Shown one piece after another: positions 1 to 10,099 of a stretch of DNA of 64,000 nt. Source of the stretch: Macrotis lagotis. Its lineage: Eukaryota; Chordata; Mammalia; Peramelemorphia; Peramelidae. The position numbers and the translations under genes were made by a program. The stretch's first letter is position 1, and each line of letters begins with the position of its first letter. The stretch is taken from contig NC_133658.1 of the NCBI RefSeq assembly GCF_037893015.1, positions 287,995,719 through 288,059,718 on the forward strand, in the 5' to 3' direction. Under the pieces are notes generated by a model. The model ran no database searches. It was given only the letters and a program-made list of their open reading frames with translations, and was not told the DNA's origin.

Positions 1-39
1 TAGAGACATGGAGACAAAGTAGATGTTCATTGTTTGAAA

Positions 40-496
40 AATAGCTATATAAATTGAGTTATATGAATGTAATGGAATAAAACTGTACAGTAAAAAACAA
101 TATAATGAATATGGGAAAGAATGGAAAGGTTTTATGAACTGACAAAAACAAAGTAACAAAGCTAAAAATAATATACATAATACCTACAACAACATAAATG
201 AAAAGAATAACTAAAAAAACAAAACTTAATGCTGAGGAATTATAATGACCAAGGTTGGTTCCAAAGAAAAGGTATGATAAGACACTTCCCTATCTCCAGC
301 TGAAAAAACTGGTAGTGTGGGATACTATATATAATGTCAGACTTTTTTGATATAATATTTGGGTTTGTGGAACTTTTTTCTTTCTTTTTTATGCTTTATT
401 ATAAGAGATGACTCTATGAGAGAGAAGGGAAGGAATGCAATGGGAAATCTGAGTGATAAAACACAAAAGAAAGGAATAAAAATTATTTTTTAAAAA
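40..496 (+). mobile_element. L1-type LINE 3' UTR remnant
   Basis: The stretch resembles the 3' untranslated end of a marsupial L1-type LINE: a block around atgaatgtaatggaata, an agaatggaaaggttt block, then a gtgggatactatatataatg block and an A-rich end near 480-496. A second copy of the tail half occurs at 40440-40630 (shared motif tataatgtca followed by a T-rich run and an ataaggaatgg/ataagagatga block). No coding part is left. Family assignment is by eye. Confidence 0.5.
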
Positions 497-840
497 GACC
501 CTAAGTTATAGACAGTTGCTGATCTGGCTGGGTGGAGAGACTTTCTACCCTAGTTAAGATGTTAGACCCTGGACCTCCATCCTCCCCCAAAAAGTTAGAA
601 TCTAGGTGTAAATTAAGGCATATATAACACACAGTCATGTTTATGAGGCATAACAGTTTCTTCATAGGAAATTTATTATATATTACTATATAGGATCTAA
701 AGAGTCTTTGGATAGTTAATGTTTCCAGTTAAGCTAAGTATTTATATAGCAGGTGTTTATTGATTATCTGCTAATCAATAAAGCTCTAGAAGGATTCCTA
801 TATGGCACAATTACTTAATTGGTTTGCAGGGGGGTAAAAA
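497..840. other. AT-rich DNA, no recognised feature
   Basis: No convincing repeat, exon or RNA gene is visible. The stretch is A+T rich and contains the phrase acctccatcctcccccaaaa and several short T/A runs. Confidence 0.4.
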
Positions 841-841
841 A

Positions 842-1035
842 CCCCCACACATATATAAATTTAGAACTGGAAGGGACTTTGGAGATCATCTAAGTTAACC
901 CTCATTTTACAGATGAGTAAACTGAAACCCAGAGATAGTAAGTGACATTCCAAGGTCACATGGTTAGTATGTGGTAGAGCTGGAATTCACACACAAGTCT
1001 TTGGACTCCAAAACTATTATTCTTTCTACCTCATT
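842..1035 (+). mobile_element. MIR/Ther-type CORE-SINE
   Basis: The sequence shows the CORE-SINE hallmark series: tagaactggaagggactttg, cattttacagatgag, aaactga, then aaggtcacatggttag and a diverged tRNA-like end. This is an old, diverged copy; the flanks are too eroded to see a target-site duplication. Confidence 0.65.
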
Positions 1036-1059
1036 CAGATAGTACTTCCCACTATACTT

Positions 1060-1268
1060 TTTTTTATTGTTTTGGTTTTCTTGGCAAAGATACTAGAGTG
1101 GTTTTCCATTTCTTTCTCTAGCTCATTTTTAGAGATGAAGAAACTGAGGCAAATAAGGTTAAGTGACTCATAGAGGGGTTAAATATCTGAGACTAGATTT
1201 GAACTCAGGATGATATATTTTCCTAACTCTAGGCTCAGTGCTCTATCCACTATGCCACCCAGCTTCCC
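1060..1268 (-). mobile_element. tRNA-head, RTE-tail SINE (MAR-like)
   Basis: Read on the plus strand, the copy starts with the antisense of the RTE-type tail (ttttcttggcaaagatact), passes through gaagaaactgaggcaaa and gtgactc, and ends with the antisense tRNA head (ctctatccactatgccaccc). The tail resembles the 3' end of BovB/RTE LINEs, which are known to mobilise such SINEs. Other copies here are at 43756-44020 (+) and 60738-60978 (-). Confidence 0.65.
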
Positions 1269-1379
1269 TTTTACAACACAGCCATCTCATATATACAAGA
1301 GCATTTCAACACTAATTCATTAATAACATTACTTAAGAAAACAACTCAAAATACATCTTTTGAACCATAGGTCATTTGT

Positions 1380-2290
1380 TGACCTATTAGTTTTCACCTG
1401 CAAGTCACTCATCTTTCTAACTTTCTTATCTCTGTCAAAGGCACATCTATTTACCCAGTCTTCCATATTAGAAGCTTTGGAGTTATCTTTGACTCTTTCC
1501 TTTCGTTCCCACCTTTCGTTATCCAATCAATTACCTAGTCCAATGAATTCAACATCTCTCATATTCATCCCTTTTCCCATTTCCATATCCTACTCTTCCC
1601 TAGTATTATTACTACTTCATTACCACCCTCTCCTTCCACAACCACCAACACTGATTCTTCATATCATTGCCAAAATACAACAAGCATATGTTGCAAAGGA
1701 CAGAAAGTCAGAAGACCTGGGTTTGTATCCTGCCTCTAACATACTAGCAGTGTTTCCCTGAACAAATCATACAACCTTTCAAAGCTTTAGAGAACTCTCT
1801 TAAGTGTGTGAACTGCAGAATAGAGGGAGTTTCCTAGACCAATGAAATAGCATCTTCAGTCTTAATCCCTATGCAAAGATCTGCTCAGAATTCCTTAGTG
1901 ATTCCTTTTTTTTTTTTCTATTACCTACCAATAAAGTTCAAACTTCTCTGTTTGGCATTCAAAGTCTTATACAATCTGACACTAATCAATCTTTCCTGTT
2001 TTTTCATCTCATATTATTAGTGCCTATCACTTCTACCATTATCCATACTATAGCCAAACAATTTCTGTCTCCTGAATTTTTCTGCTTCTATTATCTTTGC
2101 TCAAACTATTCCCTGTGCTTAAAAAAAGTCCTCCTATCCCTTTCACAAGCTAAATTCCGACCTAATCTTTAAAAGTGTAACATAAATGTCATCTCTATAT
2201 GGAGACTTCCCTTAATTCTTCTGTTGGTTAAGACCTCCCCCTCTGAGTTCTATAGCTCTTTGTTTCAACCTCTTGAATTCCATAATACAA
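1380..2290 (+). mobile_element. LINE2 3' end, split by a SINE
   Basis: The pyrimidine-rich sequence matches the general pattern of the L2 reverse-transcriptase C-terminus and 3' UTR in sense: ttggagttatctttgactc, later accaataaagttcaaact, ctctgtttggcattcaaagt and cttatacaatctgac. A SINE-like piece at about 1680-1860 interrupts it. All frames are broken. The 133- and 135-codon open frames across this block are fragments of the dead LINE or chance. Confidence 0.65.
1680..1860 (+). mobile_element. Old SINE inserted in LINE2
   Basis: The motif series aaagtcagaagacctgggtt, ctgcctctaac and tagcagtgtttccctgaac corresponds to the tRNA-related body of the older marsupial SINEs. The surrounding LINE2 sequence resumes after about 1860, so this insertion is younger than the LINE2 copy. 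Confidence 0.5.
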
Positions 2291-3060
2291 TGTATAATAA
2301 GTTACACTTTTCAAATTGTGATTTCCATGATTCATGGGGCTGTATTTTGTCTAAACTCTTTCCCCTTTGCCAATGTCCTAAACTCATGAGAGCACTTGTG
2401 TTTATTAAAAGAATGAATGCAGTCATGTTATTTATCAGAAGACATTCTTACAAACTGTCAGATGATCCTAAGTCTAACTGCATTTTGACCAACCCGCTGA
2501 TAAAGCAACTAATACAAATGAAAACATTTAGAATTGCAGAGAGAAATATTTCTATCCCAAGCTATGTTGCCATTATTAGGATGCCCAGGCAGCTGAACCC
2601 TAAGCATACACTAGCCTCTCTTCCATGCTGAGACATCTTCAGTCTGCAAATAAAAAAGCAGAGAGGAGGAGACAGAACACTTGCTCTCTTGTCTGCTAGG
2701 ATTGCCCCTTCTACTGCTATGTAGAGCCTTTTTATATATTGGAAACAGGGAGAGACAGTAAAACAGACTAGATTCTTTGATATTGGGGCAAGGTGGTTAT
2801 GGAAGTCTGGTTTTCCTGGATACTATTTCATCTCTGTATTTCACTGTGGAAAACCCTTGTCTATCAAATAAGACTGCAGTTGACTAAGATTTTGAACACA
2901 GAAAAGAGTTACTTTAATGAGGAATCAGTGTTGCAAGATTTGTCTTTTGTAATACCTTCCAATTTCCTCCCCTATTGTCTCAAGTATGGATGCACAAAGA
3001 CAAACTCAAAGACAGCAGGACCCCAAAAAGTTAAATTTTATTTAATTCAAGAGGCATTTA

Positions 3061-3217
3061 GGGGCGGCTAGGTGGCGCAGTGGATAAAATACTGGCCCTG
3101 GAGTCAGGAGTACCTGGGTTCAAATCTGGTCTCAGACACTTAATAATTACCTAGTTGTGTGGCCTTGGGCAAGCCACTTAAACTCCATTTGTCTTGCAAA
3201 AACCTTAAAAAAAAAAA
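3061..3217 (+). mobile_element. Young tRNA-derived SINE (copy 1)
   Basis: This is a near-complete copy of the dominant SINE of the window: head ggggcggctaggtggcgcag, an A-box-like TGGCGCAGTGG, a B-box-like GGTTCAAATCT, the body motif ttaataattacctagttgtg, gccttgggcaagccactta and a poly-A tail. A short duplication, agcattta/ggcattta, flanks it. The A and B boxes would be internal RNA polymerase III promoter elements. The poly-A tail implies L1-type mobilisation. Confidence 0.9.
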
Positions 3218-3325
3218 GCATTTATTAAATGCCTCCTATGAGTTAGGCAGGAGGAACTTGTCGGGGTGAAAATTGCCCTACCCTGAAGGAGTTTACATTC
3301 TACAAGGGAAGGTGTGGATGGGTTA
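3218..3325 (+). mobile_element. MIR/Ther-type SINE fragment
   Basis: Motifs gcatttattaaatgcctcct, gagttaggcaggagg and ctgaaggagtttacattcta match the long-body CORE-SINEs seen also at 16655, 34625 and 42510. The young SINE at 3061 sits directly upstream of it. Confidence 0.5.
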
Positions 3326-3464
3326 ATTGTAAGAAAACCATGTCAGATCAAATTTTCATGACATTTGGGAAATATTCACCAAAGATAGGTCATCAATGTA
3401 TTTATCTTTTCATTGCCTACCTCTCAACAGAGAAGACACAATGGCTTCTTCATGGGCTACTGGA

Positions 3465-3720
3465 TGACAACAACAACAACAACAATAATAATAATAGCAT
3501 TTATTTAATATTTTACAGTTTTCAAATGCTTTATAAATATCTCACTTGATCCTCATAACAACCCTGTTAGGGATAGGTGCTATTATCATCTTCATTTTAC
3601 AAAAGAGGAAATTGACTCTTGCAGTACAGCCCTAGGACTAGCCAGTCATGCTTACGGTAAAGATGCTGAGGCCCAGAGGGTTAAAGTGATGTGGCCAAAC
3701 ATACAGTTATTAAGTAGTCT
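3465..3720 (+). mobile_element. MIR with (AAC/AAT)n tract
   Basis: A short (aac)n(aat)n tract at 3470-3497 runs into a MIR body: agcatttatttaatatttta, cttgatcctcataacaaccc, attatcatcttcattttac, aaaagaggaaattg, ending in a diverged tail near 3720. Confidence 0.6.
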
Positions 3721-3776
3721 CTGACCCTACCTATAATTGAGTAAATTTCCTACTTTATCCTAGATTTAGTGTAGCC

Positions 3777-4475
3777 ATGGCTCAAGTAGCAGCTCCAAAA
3801 CACTGGATGCTGGCTAAGTTAACAGAAGTGTTTGCTCCAAGACCATCCATAGGTCCCCACAAGATGAGAGAGTGTCTCCCCCTCATCATCTTTCTAAAAA
3901 ACAGATTCAAGTATGCCCTGACTGGAGATGAAATAAAGAAGATCTGCATGCAGTGATTCATCAAGATTGATGGGAAGGTCTGCACTGATATCACATATCC
4001 TTTTGGTTTTATGCATATTATTAGCATTGAGAAGACGGGGAACACCTCTCTGGATTATAACACAAAGGGATGCTTTGCTGTTCACCATATCACAGCTGAG
4101 GAAGCTAAATATAAATTATGCAAACTGGGAAAAATATTTGTGGGTACAAAAGATATTCCCCATCTGGTGACCCATGTTACCCAGATCCTCTCATCAAAGT
4201 GAATGATACAGTTCAAAATAATTTAAAAGCTGGCAAAATCACTGATTTCATCTAGTTTGATACTGGAAACCTATGTATAGTGACTGGTGGAACCAACTTG
4301 GGTCAAACTGGTGAGATCACAAACAGGAAGAAACGTCCTGGACTCTTTTGATGTTGTCCAAGTAAAAGATGCCAATGGCAATAGTTTTGTCACTAGGCTT
4401 TCAAACATTTTTGTTATTGGCAAAATTGCTGAGGAGATAGATAAGAGATTGGCAGCTAAGCAGAGCAGTGGCTAA
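3777..4475 (+). pseudogene. RPS4X: RPS4 processed pseudogene
   Basis: The stretch is an intronless, broken copy of ribosomal protein S4 (eS4), a component of the 40S subunit. Recognisable pieces in order are VAAPKHWML near the start, [58 protein letters not shown] and the C-terminal [11 protein letters not shown] followed by TAA. An in-frame TGA at 3954-3956 replaces an arginine codon, several frameshifts follow, about 24 nt are missing just after the ATG, and about 51 nt between VIGK and AEE are deleted. The length is 699 nt against about 792 nt for an intact coding sequence. Lack of introns indicates retrotransposition by L1. No clean poly-A tail remains, so it is old. RPS4 X-type versus another S4 paralogue cannot be told from this copy. 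Confidence 0.93.
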
Positions 4476-4815
4476 ATGATTGCAAATCATAAGTATTTGT
4501 ATGTTTTCAATCAAATTGAGATATTACAATGCAGTTTTTAACAAAAACATGATTACCCTACAAATATATAAATTACACCTTAAACAGCTCAGTCTTATAA
4601 AGCAAAATTGAATATGCCATAAATGCTTTTCTCTTCTTTCCTTGAATTAGAGTAGTTTGAGTATGAATGTTACATAAAATGTTAGAAATATAGCTGTATT
4701 TGGTTTTGCTTAACTTCTTTTCTTTGTTGCATGGGAAGTCTCACTGATTGGAGGATGGGGAGAGGAATATTGCAAAATGGCTGATGTTAAAACAAAAGAT
4801 ATTTATCAAACTTAA
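4476..4815. other. Degraded 3' flank of the RPS4 pseudogene
   Basis: AT-rich DNA with no clear repeat, exon or promoter. It may include a decayed 3' UTR and poly-A tail of the retrocopy, but none can be pointed to. Confidence 0.35.
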
Positions 4816-4965
4816 AAGAAAAAAGAGGAAACTGAGTCAGATAGAGATTAAGTGACACTCACAGTTACACAGCTTAATGTCTGAAACTGGATTTTAATTT
4901 GGGTCTTCCTGACTCCATACCCATTGCTCTATCCATTGTCCCACTTAGCTTCATATTAGTTTTAG
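4815..4965 (-). mobile_element. Older tRNA-type SINE, antisense
   Basis: Motifs agaggaaactgagtcagata, agattaagtgac, cacagttacacagctta, tgtctgaaactgga, gggtcttcctgactcca and ctctatccattgtcccactt are the antisense body and head of the older marsupial SINEs. Confidence 0.6.
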
Positions 4966-5254
4966 GATTCATTGAAAATTTGCCCTCTTTTATGGTAAGT
5001 TCAACAAAACAATTTGGATCAATTATTAGAACATTAGGTCAGCAATACAGAATTTCCAGAGTCTACTATGAAGTCTCAAAATCAGAAAGGTAATGCTTTA
5101 TATTGGAGCACAGAATCTGTCTTTGATTCTTCATTTTAGTGAAGAGTCATATCAAGCAAGGTTCCCCCAAAATATTTCACTGGGAAGAAATGTAGATTAG
5201 TCCTCAAGGGATGGTTCCTAAGAGCACATGCCTTTGAATGGGCTTTTCAAAGCA

Positions 5255-5690
5255 TCGTGGAAAAACTCAAGTAATCTGGGATAATTTCTGGTTTTGCTAC
5301 TTAATAGCAGTGTGACCTTGGTAAGATTTGAGGGGGAGATGTTCAAGTGTTTGAAAATCTGTCTTGTGAAAGACAGATTAGATATATTCTGTTTAGTCTC
5401 AGAGGGTGTAACCAAGAGTAATGGGTAGACAAAAATTGCAAACAGGTAAATTTAGGCAATGTCAGGAAAAAGTTGTATGGTCACTTGTCATGTATGTGAT
5501 AGAGGGGATTCCTTTCAGGTTTAACTTAGATTGGCAGTAAAGTCCCTTCCAACTTCCATATTCTGGGATTCTGGGATGTCACTTCAATATTCAGTATCTC
5601 TGTTTTCTCATTTATAAAATGGCTCATATAATAGCTACTTTCCAGGACTATTGAGAGGTAAGTGCTGTTTTATAAACTTTAAAGTATCAT
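5255..5690 (+). mobile_element. Diverged SINE/CORE-SINE pair
   Basis: Two SINE-like patterns are visible: one around taatagcagtgtgaccttgg, and a second from gcagtaaagtcccttccaac through ttctgggatgtcactt, ctcatttataaaatgg and ggactattgagaggtaagtg. Both are strongly diverged, so boundaries are guesses. Confidence 0.4.
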
Positions 5691-6320
5691 ATGTAGGAGT
5701 AATGGGTATCTTTCTTTGCCAAAAAATAATGCATTTCTCATAAGCCTATGTAATAGCTTGGTAACATGGTAACATCTTTCACCTATATGCACTACTTAGT
5801 ACACATCTCTGCAATTCTGAGAATCCTGAGCTAGAAAACATGAGTAAGGGAAAAAGCAGGTTTTGGAGAAAGGAACAGAAATATAGCAACAATGGACAGA
5901 GAAGCTCCCTATTCTTAGCCTGTAGCACTGTCCCAGTACTATACCACTGTTCCATTTCTGTAGAGTGATTTGTGATACAGATGTAAGCTAAACTCTACTG
6001 TGAATTGGAAAAAGCCCCAAGCCAGCAGAGAAGAAAGTAACTTGGAATGCTTAGCCCGTGGAGGTGAATGCTTTTAATCCTGTCAGAATGAGAACCTAGT
6101 CAAAGCAGTGTGATCCCAAGATTTCCTACCTATTTGTATGCCAGCTACCTGCATTCTTCTCCCTCTGATTATATATAGGAGCACAAGGAAGCAGGTGATG
6201 GTGGCCAATTTGGAGCTGAGAACAACTGGTTAATCTAATAAAAGAAACAATGGTGGGAGCTCATGGCTGGGGATTTTTGAGTGGACAGTGATTAAAAGTA
6301 TGCTTTAAAAAAGGAAAGTT
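5691..6320. other. Unassigned DNA
   Basis: No convincing repeat, exon or RNA gene is seen. The base composition is ordinary. Confidence 0.35.
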
Positions 6321-6322
6321 TT

Positions 6323-6567
6323 GGGGCGGCTAGGTGGTGTAGTGGATAGAGCACTGGCCCTGGAGTCAGAAGTTCAAATCTGACCTCAAACAGTTAGTAA
6401 TTACCTAGTTGTGTGGCCTTGGGCAAGCCACTTAACCTCACTTGCCTTGCAAAAACCTAAAATAAATAAATAAACAAATAAATAAACGAACAAACAAATA
6501 AATAGATAGATAAATGAATAAATGCATAAATACATAAATAAATAAATAAACAAATAAACAGATAAAA
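6323..6567 (+). mobile_element. Young tRNA-derived SINE with long (AAATA)n tail
   Basis: Same family as the copy at 3061, with a small internal deletion before the B-box-like region. The A-rich tail has expanded into about 100 bp of aaata/aaaca/gata pentanucleotide and tetranucleotide microsatellite. An imperfect flanking duplication (aaaaaggaaagttt versus aaaaaggagagctt) supports a retroposed insertion. Confidence 0.85.
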
Positions 6568-7235
6568 AAGGAGAGCTTTCAGGGGCACTTCATATGGGTC
6601 CAAGCTACAGTAAATATGAGCTTTTATTATTAAAGGTTAGTGATGTGCTCCAGTACTATCATTATTCTATTATTCTTGAATACCAAAACAAAGGGGGAAA
6701 GATGCTACTGAAGAGACTTAATTCCCTCCAATAAGTATTTATTGAGTATCTACCCAAAAGAAAATGGTTATTTAATAAATATCCACATGACACTGGGAAT
6801 CTCAAAGACAGCAGTAAGACTCTCAAATGACTACCAAAAGAACTATATATTAGTTAGTTCATAAAGTTGATGGTGTTTCAACTGTTTTTATTTTTTTCAC
6901 CAGAATCTGAAATAACAAATTTTTGCATAATTTAATTGGTTGACTTCTTTTGAGTACTTCCATATAGACACATCCAAATGATCTCTGAAGGAAGCACTTG
7001 GCTGTAATTGATGGCTTCAGGTATTAGTTTAGGTTAGCTATGGACAGTAACCAAACACTGGTCTTTAAAAGTAGACTTTTGCACGTTCAGTGCACACCAG
7101 ACCCACTGGCATTGATCAGAACTTCCAGTCAAGCATGGTTCAATTGACAGCAGGAATAATATTGGTCCTGGGCTACAAATATAGGTATTCTTTAAGAAAA
7201 CTAAAAATAAAAAATAATCCAAACATAAATTAATC
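6568..7235. other. Unassigned DNA
   Basis: The stretch contains ordinary AT-rich sequence with no feature I can support. A gtatttattgagtatctacc phrase at about 6736 hints at a worn CORE-SINE start. Confidence 0.35.
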
Positions 7236-8239
7236 AGCCCTCTCGATGTCATCCCCATTCTCTTCTCCTTTGCTACAGTTTCAGACAAGGCGGCCCTTTT
7301 CACAAAATGAATCACTACCTTTGTCCTAGATTCCATCCTCTCTGCTATCCTCTTGAATATTATGCCTTTGATCATCCCCTTTCTCTTTAAAATCTTCAAA
7401 TTCTTTCTATCTCCAGACTCCTTCCCTACTGCCCATAAAACACCAGATCTAACCTATCTTAAAAAAAATCTATGAACCTGCCATCAATTGTACTATCTCT
7501 CTCCCCCCTTTAAAACTCCAAGAAAAAGTTGTTGACACTCATTTCTTTTAAATCCATACCTTCCATTCACTTCTAAATACCCTGAGATCTGGTTTCCTAC
7601 TCTACACTGAAACTACTCTCCTCTTCTTACCAGCAGTTTCCTAACTGTTAAATCCAAGACCTCCTTTTGTCCTTTTTCTTTTTAACCTTTCTGTGGCTTT
7701 TGTCAGTTGACCACTCCTTCCTACTAGATATTCTCACTTTCTTGGACTTTTGCAATACTGTTCTATTGTAGATCCAATCTGATTTTGCTGACTATTCTCT
7801 CAGTCTCCTTTGATGAACCATCAACTGTATTGTGCACCCGCTATATTGGCATGCTGCTAGGATTCTGTCTTGGTCCCTCTTTTCTCTTTCTACCCTTTTG
7901 ATGACCTCATCAGTTCCAATGAGTTCAACTAGCATCTCTGTGTGGATGACTCCCATTATCTATATGTCTGACTCTTCTCATCTAATTCCTGAACTTCAAT
8001 TTCCACCTGAACGATAACTTTCTGAACTTCCCCATTTAGTTCTCCCATAAACTTCTCAAACTCAGTATGTCTGAAACTTGAACTCATTACCTTCTCCACT
8101 GCCCAAGCCACTCCTTCAAACTTCCCTATTTCAGTCAAGGGTATAACAATCCTTTTAGTCATTCCCAACCTTGGAGTCACTGTTACCTCTTTGAACTCTT
8201 TTAGCCCCCCATATCTAATCTCCCTTCACAATAAAGACA

Positions 8240-8463
8240 ATTATGTGGCATAGTGCTTGGAGGAAAGAAGACCTGAGTTCAAATCTATCATGACACTTTC
8301 TCCCTCTATGACCCCTGGATAAGTCACTTAACCTCTATTTGTCTCCTTTACTTTAGCTATTTAGCACCCATCTCTCAGAGTTGTTGTGAGGATCAAATAA
8401 AATGATATAGACAACACAATGTCTGGCAAATAGCGAGCACTTAATAAATACTTATTACCTTCT
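8240..8463 (+). mobile_element. CORE-SINE inserted in LINE2
   Basis: Motifs gaagacctgagttcaaatct, ggataagtcacttaacctct, cagagttgttgtgaggatca and agcacttaataaatacttat are those of the tRNA-head, CORE-tail marsupial SINE. LINE2 sequence is continuous before and after it. Confidence 0.65.
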
Positions 8464-8886
8464 CCCATCTCATCACTATCCCCTTCATTCACACTGCCAC
8501 TATCCTAGTTCAGGTCCTTATTCCCTCTCCTAAATTCCCAGACTTCTAAAATAGTCTCCTGCTCTGGCCCCTTGCCTCCAGTCTCCCCCTCCAATCTATT
8601 GTCCATATAGTTACCTGAAGCACAGGTTTGATCATGCCACTCAGCTGCTCAGGAAGCTTGAGTGTCTTGGAATTGCTTTTAGGACAAAATGCAAACTCTT
8701 CTCTCTGGCTTCTCTGTCTGAACATTTTCACAGCCTCACTCTAATCTCCTTCCACACTGTGATTACACATGATTCCCCAATATGCATTCTGTTTCCAATC
8801 AAATTGAACTATTTATTATTTCTTCTACATGATATTCATTTTCCATCTTTGTCACTTTGTAAAGATTGGCCCCAAAACTCTTGATG

Positions 8887-8888
<2 letters not shown>

Positions 8889-8945
<57 letters not shown>
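8889..8945. repeat. (CT)n microsatellite
   Basis: About 28 uninterrupted ct units end in an imperfect tail. A spurious minus-strand reading frame with an Arg-Glu repeat crosses it and is not a gene. Confidence 0.95.
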
Positions 8946-8946
<1 letters not shown>

Positions 8947-9317
8947 TTTTGTAAAATACCTATCTTCTTTCAAAATAAGGCTCAGGTGACACTGCCTATG
9001 AGTTGCCTTTCCTGACAAAATTTCTGTCGTTAATTCTCCCCTTTATTAAAAATACTTTGCATTTATACTGAATATATTCTGTAGATGAAAGACACTGTCG
9101 TTTAACAGTTAGAAAGTTAGTCTCAAAGTCAAGAAGATCTTATTTCAAGTGCCACCTCTGACACACATTGGATGTATGACCCTGGACAAATCATTTTATT
9201 TTATTAATCAATACTCTAGACATCTCTCTAAGACCTAAGCTGTGGGTAAGTTGCCAGTGTGGATTGGTAGAGATATTTTCCTCACTTGGGAATTCTAATA
9301 TTGAATGGTCTGTTTTT

Positions 9318-9640
9318 GTTTTGTTTTTATCCTTCATTTTTGAAGAAGACCATGACATCAGGGAGGTGATGGCATGCCAAACACATGAATTGTATTTCAG
9401 TGATGGGGTGCGGTGCTAAGTCTCCAGTCTCACTTTCACCTCTAGAGCCAACTGGGTCCATTGACTAGATATTAAAATCAGGATGACTGGAGATGGCCCT
9501 GAATGCAAGGCAAGCAGGTTTAAGTGACTTGCCCAAGGTCACACAGCTAGTAAGTATCAAGTGTCTGAGGCTGGATTTAAACTTAGGGTCTTCTGATTCC
9601 AGGACTGGTACTCTATGCACTGCACCACCCAGCTTCATGA
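9318..9640 (-). mobile_element. Composite marsupial SINE (tail with aagaccatgacatc)
   Basis: Plus-strand reading: ttgaagaagaccatgacatc, agggaggtgatggcatg, agagccaactgggtcc, aggatgactggagatggccc, aagtgacttgcccaaggtca and ctgcaccacccagcttc. A second member of this family, in the opposite orientation, is at 52310-52580 and ends in aatgaaggacaaacatcatc. The body is shared with the older tRNA SINE; the extra tail is family specific. Confidence 0.65.
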
Positions 9641-9930
9641 TGCAACATTACACAATAAGTACATTAGATAATTATAAGACTAAGAGCAACATGAAGAGCA
9701 TAAAAAGAGGTATCCAAGTAAAGAAATATATTTTAGGATCATTCATTGGAATGACCTATGTCTCTCCAACTAAGGACAGAAATCCCAAAGGCAGCTGAGG
9801 AGCTTTCCATCTTCCTATTTGTGACCATTTGAATACCTTATTAAAACTCATTTATATGAATGCTTCTTCCAACAATTCAAATACCTCTCCTGAGAATCAC
9901 TTTGGCCCTCTGAACCCATATGTTCTTTTT

Positions 9931-10078
9931 TTTTTTGGCAAGGCAATGGGTTTAATTGACTTGTGCAAGTCACCTATCACAGAGATGGGTAATTATTAAG
10001 TGTCTGAGGCCAAATTTGAACTCAGGTCTTCCTGATTCCAGGGTCAGTGCTCTATCCACTGCACCACCTAGCTGCTGC
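9931..10078 (-). mobile_element. Young tRNA-derived SINE, antisense
   Basis: Complete antisense copy from the oligo-T (antisense poly-A tail) through ggtaattattaagtgtctga and ctgcaccacctagctgctgc. It is flanked by a perfect duplication acccatatgttctt at about 9917-9930 and 10082-10095. Confidence 0.9.
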
Positions 10079-10099
10079 TAGACCCATATGTTCTTGCAA

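Larger units (their letters stand above)
7240..9060 (+). mobile_element. LINE2 reverse-transcriptase end and 3' UTR, broken
   Basis: A long sense-oriented LINE2 remnant. The block around 7880-8230 parallels the L2 RT region: tttgatgacctcatcagttc, atgagttcaactagcatctc, gtggatgactcccattatct, ctgaaacttgaactcattac, and accttggagtcactgttacc. The 3' UTR motifs cctagttcaggtccttattc, gaagcacaggtttgatcatg and tttaggacaaaatgcaaact follow at 8500-8700. A SINE (8240-8463) and a CT microsatellite (8889-8945) interrupt it. All frames are broken. Confidence 0.75.

Noticed and set aside
3061-3135. tRNA gene-like head with A-box and B-box words.
   Set aside because: Part of a SINE with body and poly-A tail; no full cloverleaf with acceptor stem.
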